Of a DNA stretch of 8,796 nucleotides, positions 4,048-8,796 are shown piece by piece. The DNA is from Oceanococcus sp041624435 (lineage in GTDB: Bacteria > Pseudomonadota > Gammaproteobacteria > Nevskiales > Oceanococcaceae): the NCBI GenBank assembly GCA_041624435.1, contig JBFJVB010000143.1, forward strand, positions 1 through 8,796, read 5' to 3'. Within the stretch, counting starts at the first letter, position 1. Each line of letters starts with the position of its first letter. The notes beneath the pieces are model-generated. The model did not search any database, was not told the origin of the DNA, and saw nothing but the letters and a program-made list of their open reading frames with translations. The position numbers were made by a program, and so were the translations under genes.

Positions 4048-7023
4048 TCAGGGCTGCCGCACAACGGCTGCGCTGGGGTTGCCTGCAGCCGTTGTGGTTT
4101 CGGGCTCGTTCCTGGGGCTCTGGCCGACACTCAGGGCCCGCTGGGCCCGCTGGGAGACCCCGAAGATCTGCACGCCGCGCCGCGCAAATGCCAGCGGATA
4201 GCGCGCTTTGAACCAGTTGGCATCGGCGGCGAAAGCCACGCGTTCAGCCGGGCCGATATAGACATAATCGATACCGTGTCGGTCCAGCAGGCTTGCTGCC
4301 TGCGCGGCGCCGAGGAAGATCTGGCGCAGAGCGCGTTCCCGCGGTACCGGGTCGAATCCCAGATTGGCCATCCAGCCGGTAAAACCCAGCAGGATGGGTC
4401 TTCCGGCCCAGGCCATGACGGGGTGGTTGTGTGCGGTGGCGGTGAGGAAAACCGCATCCGCAGGGGTGTGCTCACGGACCTGAAGGGCGAGCTCATATTC
4501 GGCCTGGGTGCTGATCATGTAGCTGCCCTTGTCCACCCGCAGCAGGCGTTGGATTTCCAGCAGGCCGGTGAGCACCAGGCCGATCGCCAGCAGTGCGCAA
4601 GCGGGCATGCCGATTCTTGGAAGGTGGCGTAGCCGCGACAGCGCCAAGACGCAGATCGGTGTCCAGCCCAGGTAGGCCCACAGGAAGATCTTGGAATTGT
4701 CCCAGCGATTGGGCTGGATCATCACCAGGTTGGCGAAGCCAAAGCACAGCAGCGCGCCCAGGCCCAGACCCAGCATCTGCGGATTGAACTGACGCCAGCG
4801 ACTCAGGCCCAGCGCCAGGGCCACGAAGAACAGGCCCCAGAGCTGCCACCACATCAATACCCAGGACCACAAGCCCTCCGGGGCGGTGAAGCCCGGTGCC
4901 CAGACCATGTGCCGGTCCATGCCGGCGGCCGGTTGCAGGAAGATCCAGGCCAGGCCGAGCCCGAGTGCTGCCGCGACGGCGCCATAGCTTGACCAGATGC
5001 GCCAGCGCTGGGGCTGGATCAGCGCGGTCGCCACGCCAAACAGGGCCAGCGCCATGTAGCTGTGCGTGTGAATAATGGGCATCAGGCCCGCCAGCACGCC
5101 GCCGGTCAGAGCGTACCGGTAGGCCTGGGCACCACGTGCGCGCAGGCCGAGGGAAAGCAGGATCAGGCTGAGCAGGGCAAGCGGGAAGCCGAATACAAAG
5201 GCTCTTTGCGGCAGCAGCATGCCGGTGAGGAAGTTGCCGGAATACCAGTCATAGCGATCGTGTCGGCTCAGCTCGGTGCTGGGGTAGGCCAGCGCCTGCC
5301 AGTCGGCCTGTTGCAAGGCTTGCCACAGATACTCAAAGCCGGCCAGGCCGGCGCCAAGATAGAAAATGCACACGCCCGCCAGGGCCTGCCAGGCCTTGCG
5401 CAAGGCGAGAAAAAATACCGCCCAGAGCAGGTAGGGAGTCAGGGCCGAGGCGACAAAGGTGGGCAGGGAAATCGCCCAGTCCAGACTCAGCCCCAGGCGC
5501 AGCAGCAGCCCGGAGACGAGATTCACCAGGAAGGGGTAGTTCAAGCCGCCGCCCGCGAACAGCGGGTGATGTTCGAACCACAGGGCCGGAGACCGCTCCG
5601 CGAAGCCGATGGCCATCGCGATGTGCAGCGGCCAATCCGACCAGATGTTCAGGTGGCCGGCCCAGATGCCATCGGCGCGGATCTGCAGGGCATTGATCTG
5701 CAGCCAGCCACAGAGCATCACCCAGCTCAGGCTTAGGGCCAGCAGGGGCCAGCGGTGCGGGTAAAGCGTGGCGGGCAGATCGCGTAACAACCGTGGCGGT
5801 GGCATCGGGGCATGGGACTGAGCCGGCCATGTCCGGCTGACGCGCCACATCCAGTCCTCTGCGGCCTGACGCATCCGCCGGGCCAGCCGGTGCGTGCTCA
5901 TGGACTTGTTCAGGATGGCAAGGCGCAGTGGCTCTTCAAAGTAACGCGTCAGAAACCAGCTCAAGCCCAGGGCCAGGCTCAGCGCCGTCGCCCACATGGC
6001 CGCTTGCCATTGCGGGTCCTGGCCAAAAGGCAGATCGCGGGTGGGCGGAATGCCGGCGATTTTCAGGCGTACGATCAGGAACTGATGCCAGATATACAGG
6101 TTGTAACTGATCAGGCCGAGTCCGGACAGCCAGGACAAGGAAAACAGACGGCTCCAGAAACCGCCCTGCAAGACGGCGAGCAAGGTCAGGCTGAAACCGG
6201 CCGCCAGAACGGGGGTATACAGGTACTCCAGGGCGCTCGGCCAGAGGGTCCCTGCCAGCAGGGGCGGATCGTAGCGCACGACCCACAGTGCGTAGGCGAC
6301 GCCGATCCACAGGCTCATGCCCAACAGGCCCAGGAGCCCGGGGTGGCGCAGCGTGCTCAGCCGCGGCTGGTTCACCGCCAGGTAGACCCCGGCAGCAAAG
6401 TAAGGCAGTTGGCCCCAGAGCTGGTGACGGTACAGATCGAACAGCTCGGCTGGTCCGCCCAGGGCCCAGAGGCCGACCAGCAACCAGAGCAGCAGACTCA
6501 AGACCAGAGCGGTACCGGCGCGTGCCATCCAGTAGCGCCCCAGCGCCGCGAACAGCAGATAGAAATGGATCTCCAGCGCCAGGCTCCACAGCACCGGGTT
6601 GAACGAGTGGTAGAGATACTCCGGTGACCAGACCTGCAAGAACAGCAGGTTCATCAGCAGATGGCGCGGCCAGCTGTTCTGCAGGTGCTCGGGCAGGAAG
6701 AACAGCACGATAACGAGCAGGCAAAGAAGGTAGGAGGGCAGGATTTTTGCCGCCCGGCGGCGCAGGAAATCCCGGGCATGCAGGGGGCGGCCCGTCGAAT
6801 AGGGCCAGGCAATACAGAAACCGGACAACACAAAAAACAGCTGAACACCGATGAATCCGGTTTCCGCCAGGATGTTCAGATTCAGCGTGAAGCCGGGCAG
6901 GGGCAGGTGCAGTTGGGTCCAGGTCTGCTGCCAGAAATGAAATAACAGCACCAGACCGATGGCCAGTCCGCGCAGGCCATCCACCGCCGGTATATGCCGG
7001 CTTGCAGCTGGCGTTGCGCTCAT
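4048..7023 (-). CDS. Fusion membrane protein: acyltransferase-3 domain + GT-C-like domain
   Basis: A 991-residue polytopic protein. Residues ~10-366 are an acyltransferase-3 (OafA/NolL-like) domain: DGLRG (15-19), Arg18 and His29 spaced as the family's R-X10-H motif, GVQLFFVLSGF (59-69), and the usual last helix followed by YFEEPLR (361-367). A basic linker (370-424) with MPPPR leads to a second membrane region (425-830) with features of GT-C glycosyltransferases: an acidic residue in the first external loop (IWSDWPLHIAMA, Asp463), HHPLFAGGGLNYPFLVN (485-501), IHTHSYMALALF (651-662) and RWDNSKIFLW (773-782). A soluble domain (831-957) holds FLTATAHNHPVMAW and IDYVYIGPAE. Expected role: acyl transfer plus glycosyl transfer to a lipid-linked or envelope glycan; donor and acceptor are unknown. 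The start is fixed, as no other Met occurs before 124. An internal ATG at 5899-5901 (Met375) has no good ribosome site. The GT assignment is weaker than the AT3 one. Confidence 0.85.
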   Translation of the reverse strand: MSATPAASRHIPAVDGLRGLAIGLVLLFHFWQQTWTQLHLPLPGFTLNLNILAETGFIGVQLFFVLSGFCIAWPYSTGRPLHARDFLRRRAAKILPSYLLCLLVIVLFFLPEHLQNSWPRHLLMNLLFLQVWSPEYLYHSFNPVLWSLALEIHFYLLFAALGRYWMARAGTALVLSLLLWLLVGLWALGGPAELFDLYRHQLWGQLPYFAAGVYLAVNQPRLSTLRHPGLLGLLGMSLWIGVAYALWVVRYDPPLLAGTLWPSALEYLYTPVLAAGFSLTLLAVLQGGFWSRLFSLSWLSGLGLISYNLYIWHQFLIVRLKIAGIPPTRDLPFGQDPQWQAAMWATALSLALGLSWFLTRYFEEPLRLAILNKSMSTHRLARRMRQAAEDWMWRVSRTWPAQSHAPMPPPRLLRDLPATLYPHRWPLLALSLSWVMLCGWLQINALQIRADGIWAGHLNIWSDWPLHIAMAIGFAERSPALWFEHHPLFAGGGLNYPFLVNLVSGLLLRLGLSLDWAISLPTFVASALTPYLLWAVFFLALRKAWQALAGVCIFYLGAGLAGFEYLWQALQQADWQALAYPSTELSRHDRYDWYSGNFLTGMLLPQRAFVFGFPLALLSLILLSLGLRARGAQAYRYALTGGVLAGLMPIIHTHSYMALALFGVATALIQPQRWRIWSSYGAVAAALGLGLAWIFLQPAAGMDRHMVWAPGFTAPEGLWSWVLMWWQLWGLFFVALALGLSRWRQFNPQMLGLGLGALLCFGFANLVMIQPNRWDNSKIFLWAYLGWTPICVLALSRLRHLPRIGMPACALLAIGLVLTGLLEIQRLLRVDKGSYMISTQAEYELALQVREHTPADAVFLTATAHNHPVMAWAGRPILLGFTGWMANLGFDPVPRERALRQIFLGAAQAASLLDRHGIDYVYIGPAERVAFAADANWFKARYPLAFARRGVQIFGVSQRAQRALSVGQSPRNEPETTTAAGNPSAAVVRQP

Positions 7024-7149
7024 CGCGCGCTCAGCGCGTTTACACGGAACTGCACTATTGCTGCCCGCAGGTGGTCAGGCAGATCCAGTGCGCAACGTGG
7101 TGACGGGGAGCCGGATGGATTTGTCTTGACAGCTTGATGCGAGCGAAAT
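7024..7149 (-). other. Intergenic region upstream of the fusion gene
   Basis: These 126 bases separate the stop of the DLH gene from the start of the AT3/GT-C gene, both minus strand. CGCGC-TCA-GCGCG (7026-7038) is a small perfect hairpin right before the start codon and could hide the weak ribosome site. No convincing minus-strand promoter was found, so read-through from the DLH gene is possible. Confidence 0.35.
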
Positions 7150-7935
7150 TCAATGCCAGAACAGTGCACTCAAAAAATCCAGAGTTTGATTCCAGGAATC
7201 CTGGTCGGCGGCACGGTCGTATTGCAGTGGCAGGCCATGGGCCTTGCCGATGGCGTCGGCCCCCGGGTTGGTGAAGGAATGTTTGGCCTGAGAATAGCCG
7301 ATATAGCGCAGGTCCAGCTTGGCCGCCTGCATCTCCTGGCGAAACGCGGCGACCTGCTCAGGTGGCACAAAGGGATCGGCCTCGCCGTTGAAAACGAGGA
7401 TTCGGGGGTGATGAACACCGGGCTGGATCGGAACGCCTGAGCCCAGGCTGCCGTGAAAGCTGATCACGCCCAGCAGCTCACTGCCGGCACGCGCCGCGTT
7501 GAGCACCACCGCCCCACCAAAACAGTAGCCGAGTGCGGCCAGACGCGAGCCGTCACTGGCCGGGTGAGCCGCCAGCAGCGTCCGCGCGGCCTCAAACCGT
7601 GCGGCGATGGCACCAGGTTGCTGTATCGCCGCCTGCATGAACGCCTGCGCCTGCTTGGGGTGGTCGGTGTTGCGGCCATCGCCGTACAGATCCAGGGCCA
7701 GGGCCACATAACCTTCGCCGGCCAGCATATTGGCGCGCTGGCGCGCATAGGCGTTGTGTCCCCACCATTCATGAACCACCAGGACGCCTGGTCGCGGGGT
7801 GCTGGCAGCGTCGTCGTAGGCCAGGTAGCCGCGGTAGCTTTGCCCGGCCACGGTGTAGTTCAGCTCTTCGCTCACCACCGCGGCTGAGGTCAGTCCGGGG
7901 GTGAGCAGGGCGAGGATCAGGGTGAGGTGGCGCAT
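7150..7935 (-). CDS. Exported dienelactone hydrolase family protein (alpha/beta hydrolase)
   Basis: A 261-residue DLH-family hydrolase. Residues 1-18 (MRHLTLILALLTPGLTSA) are a signal peptide ending in TSA, so the enzyme is probably periplasmic. Catalytic features: VHEWWG (54-59) with the Glu56 that partners the nucleophile in this family, GYCFGG (136-141) with nucleophile Cys138, GEADPFVP (184-191) with Asp187, and KHSFTNPGA (218-226) with His219, giving a complete Cys-Asp-His triad. The reaction is hydrolysis of a lactone or small ester; most such exported homologues have unknown substrates, and no catechol-degradation genes lie nearby. The start at 7935 is chosen over a longer frame because CGGAGGAAAA sits ten bases upstream and the signal peptide begins there. 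It is divergent from proQ and 126 bases upstream of the fusion gene. Confidence 0.92.
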   Translation of the reverse strand: MRHLTLILALLTPGLTSAAVVSEELNYTVAGQSYRGYLAYDDAASTPRPGVLVVHEWWGHNAYARQRANMLAGEGYVALALDLYGDGRNTDHPKQAQAFMQAAIQQPGAIAARFEAARTLLAAHPASDGSRLAALGYCFGGAVVLNAARAGSELLGVISFHGSLGSGVPIQPGVHHPRILVFNGEADPFVPPEQVAAFRQEMQAAKLDLRYIGYSQAKHSFTNPGADAIGKAHGLPLQYDRAADQDSWNQTLDFLSALFWH

Positions 7936-7994
7936 CGGCGGTTTTCCTCCGGGTGGGCAGGCAGTTTGCCACGCGTTGCGGCCAATCGGTACCG

Positions 7995-8024
7995 AGTTGG
8001 CGCAGGCAGGGTAGAATGCCAACT
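7995..8024. promoter_or_regulatory. Inverted repeat in the DLH/proQ divergent region
   Basis: AGTTGGC (7995-8001) and GCCAACT (8018-8024) form a perfect 7-bp inverted repeat with a 16-base spacer, centres about 23 bp apart, close to two helical turns. This is the layout of a dimeric repressor or activator site. It lies in the 150-bp region between the divergent starts at 7935 and 8086 and could control either gene. TAGAAT at 8012-8017, inside the spacer, is a possible -10 for the proQ side, but no matching -35 was found. Confidence 0.45.
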
Positions 8025-8060
8025 GCCGCATGTCGGTGACCAATACCGTTCGATCCAAAG

Positions 8061-8073
8061 CCGGCCTGGCCGG
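8061..8073 (+). promoter_or_regulatory. GC-rich palindrome in the proQ leader
   Basis: CCGGCC-T-GGCCGG is a perfect 6-bp inverted repeat around one base, ending 12 bases before the proQ-like ATG. As DNA it could be a protein site; in RNA a one-base loop is too tight, so the stem would open to four pairs. The Shine-Dalgarno between it and the ATG is weak (CTGAAG). Confidence 0.35.
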
Positions 8074-8085
8074 TGGCTGAAGTAG

Positions 8086-8523
8086 ATGGCTGATAACGAA
8101 ACACGCAAGAAGAATCAACAGCGAAACCGGCGAGCGCGCGAGGAATGGCTCCCGGCTTTGATTGCCAAATATCCCGACACGTTTTTCGAGGATCCGCGAA
8201 AACGCAAACCCTTGAAGGTGGGGATTCATCTGGATGTGCTTGCCGACGAGACCAATGCACTGGCGAATTACCAGTTGACCAGTGCCTTGCGCTGGTACAC
8301 CGGTGCCTATGGCTATCAGCTCGCGCTCAAGGAGGGCGTGGCCAGGGTGGATCTGAGCGGCGCGGCCAGCGGAGCGGTAACCGCAGAAGATGCCAAGGCT
8401 GCGGTGGAAAAAGCCAAGATGATCAAGAATCGGATGAATGCAGCCAAGGAACAGAAAGTTCAGGCGGAAAAATCCGAACGCTGGATGAACAAGCTCTCCC
8501 GGATCACCACCAGCGGAACCTGA
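8086..8523 (+). CDS. ProQ/FinO-domain RNA chaperone (short form)
   Basis: A 145-residue protein with a single ProQ/FinO domain (about 20-108): WLPALIAKYPDTFF (21-34), KPLKVGIHLDVL (41-52), LTSALRWYTGAYGYQLAL (64-81), GVARVDLSGAASGAVT (84-99). These match the family pattern of a Leu-rich first helix, the KPLKVGI core, a YT...YL...AL helix and the R-x-D-L-x-G turn that form the RNA-binding face. A basic N-terminus (RKKNQQRNRRAR) and a basic helical tail (103-135) frame the domain; the C-terminal Tudor-like domain of enterobacterial ProQ is absent, so it resembles the minimal FinO-domain class. It would bind structured sRNAs or mRNA 3' ends. It is followed after one base by a carbonic anhydrase gene, so the two are co-translated. 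No gene symbol is given because the minimal class has several names. Confidence 0.9.
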   Translation: MADNETRKKNQQRNRRAREEWLPALIAKYPDTFFEDPRKRKPLKVGIHLDVLADETNALANYQLTSALRWYTGAYGYQLALKEGVARVDLSGAASGAVTAEDAKAAVEKAKMIKNRMNAAKEQKVQAEKSERWMNKLSRITTSGT

Positions 8524-8524
8524 T

Positions 8525-8796
8525 ATGCCTGAGATTGCCAGCGTTATAGCGCGCCTGCAGGCCGGAAACCGGCGCTTCGTCGAGCATACGCAAAAGTCCG
8601 GCGGTGGAATGTTGCCTGCTGATCTGGTTGACGGTCAGTCCCCGTCGGCGATCATCCTGGGCTGTTCGGACTCCCGGGTTCCGGCCGAGATCGTGTTCGA
8701 TCAGGGGCTGGGCGATCTGTTCGTGATTCGGGTGGCCGGGAATATCGTCGCCCCAACCCAGATCGGCAGTGTCGAGTTCGCGGCCACGCAGTTTGC
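8525..8796 (+). CDS. Beta-carbonic anhydrase, 5' part (runs off the window)
   Basis: The first 90 residues of a beta-class carbonic anhydrase, which interconverts CO2 and bicarbonate with a zinc ion. GCSDSRVPAEIVFDQGLGDL (46-65) contains the first zinc ligand Cys47 and the Asp49-Arg51 pair that act in the active site; VIRVAGNIV (67-75) and GSVEFA (81-86) follow in the usual order. The His and second Cys ligands lie beyond the window. An N-terminal helix with LQAGNRRFVE is typical of bacterial forms. The ATG at 8525 begins one base after the stop of the ProQ-like gene, with GCGGAA nine bases before it as a plausible ribosome site, so expression is probably coupled. Confidence 0.93.
   Translation, partial: MPEIASVIARLQAGNRRFVEHTQKSGGGMLPADLVDGQSPSAIILGCSDSRVPAEIVFDQGLGDLFVIRVAGNIVAPTQIGSVEFAATQF

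Noticed and set aside
3994..4632. 212-residue plus-strand open frame overlapping the 3' end of the fusion gene
   Set aside because: It is antisense to the conserved soluble end of the fusion protein and shows no recognisable domain.
5062..6627. Two long plus-strand open frames (224 and 271 residues) opposite the fusion gene
   Set aside because: They are Gln/Gly/Ala/Arg-rich shadow translations of a GC-rich membrane gene, with no hydrophobic segments or motifs.
7126..7154. Plus-strand TTGACA - 17 bases - TTCAAT, a possible antisense promoter
   Set aside because: The -35 is perfect but the -10 matches only 4 of 6 and no plus-strand gene follows; kept only as a note.
7936..8229. 98-residue N-terminal extension of the DLH gene
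   Set aside because: The signal peptide and strong Shine-Dalgarno point to the start at 7935; the extension overlaps the divergent proQ start.
1..8796. tRNA, rRNA or CRISPR arrays
   Set aside because: No cloverleaf, rRNA-like stretch or regularly spaced direct repeats were seen on either strand.

Overview
The window looks like a chromosomal segment of a GC-rich Gammaproteobacterium. The genus cannot be fixed from sequence alone. The clues are a minimal ProQ/FinO-domain RNA chaperone, two decayed REP-associated tyrosine transposase (RAYT) remnants, Hcp-family proteins and good Shine-Dalgarno sites on several genes. The first ~400 bases are visibly AT-richer than the rest.

Layout. 1-377: the tail of an unidentified CDS overlapping a small two-helix membrane protein with a zinc-ribbon-like CxxC/CxxC pair. 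400-1020: a REP-like hairpin and a broken RAYT gene (frameshifts, internal deletion, damaged HUH motif) between short inverted repeats. 1052-1888 (minus): a short-chain dehydrogenase/reductase. 1999-2147: a second, mostly deleted RAYT element with the same inverted ends, so the two remnants bracket the SDR gene. 2324-3507: two overlapping genes for Hcp-fold proteins, one with a Sec signal peptide and one with a lipobox; no other type VI secretion gene is visible. 3608-3967: a small conserved-looking cytosolic protein. 4048-7023 (minus): a 991-residue fusion of an acyltransferase-3 membrane domain and a GT-C-like membrane domain. 7150-7935 (minus): an exported dienelactone-hydrolase-family protein. 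8086-8796 (plus): a ProQ/FinO-domain protein followed after one base by the start of a beta-carbonic anhydrase that runs off the window.

How the genes relate. The Hcp-like pair is translationally coupled and probably acts in the cell envelope, not as a T6SS tube. The acyltransferase-GT fusion is probably an envelope-glycan enzyme. DLH and proQ are transcribed divergently from a 150-bp region that holds an inverted repeat and a GC-rich palindrome. The most unusual items are the envelope-targeted Hcp pair, the AT3/GT-C fusion and the paired RAYT remnants with matching inverted ends.
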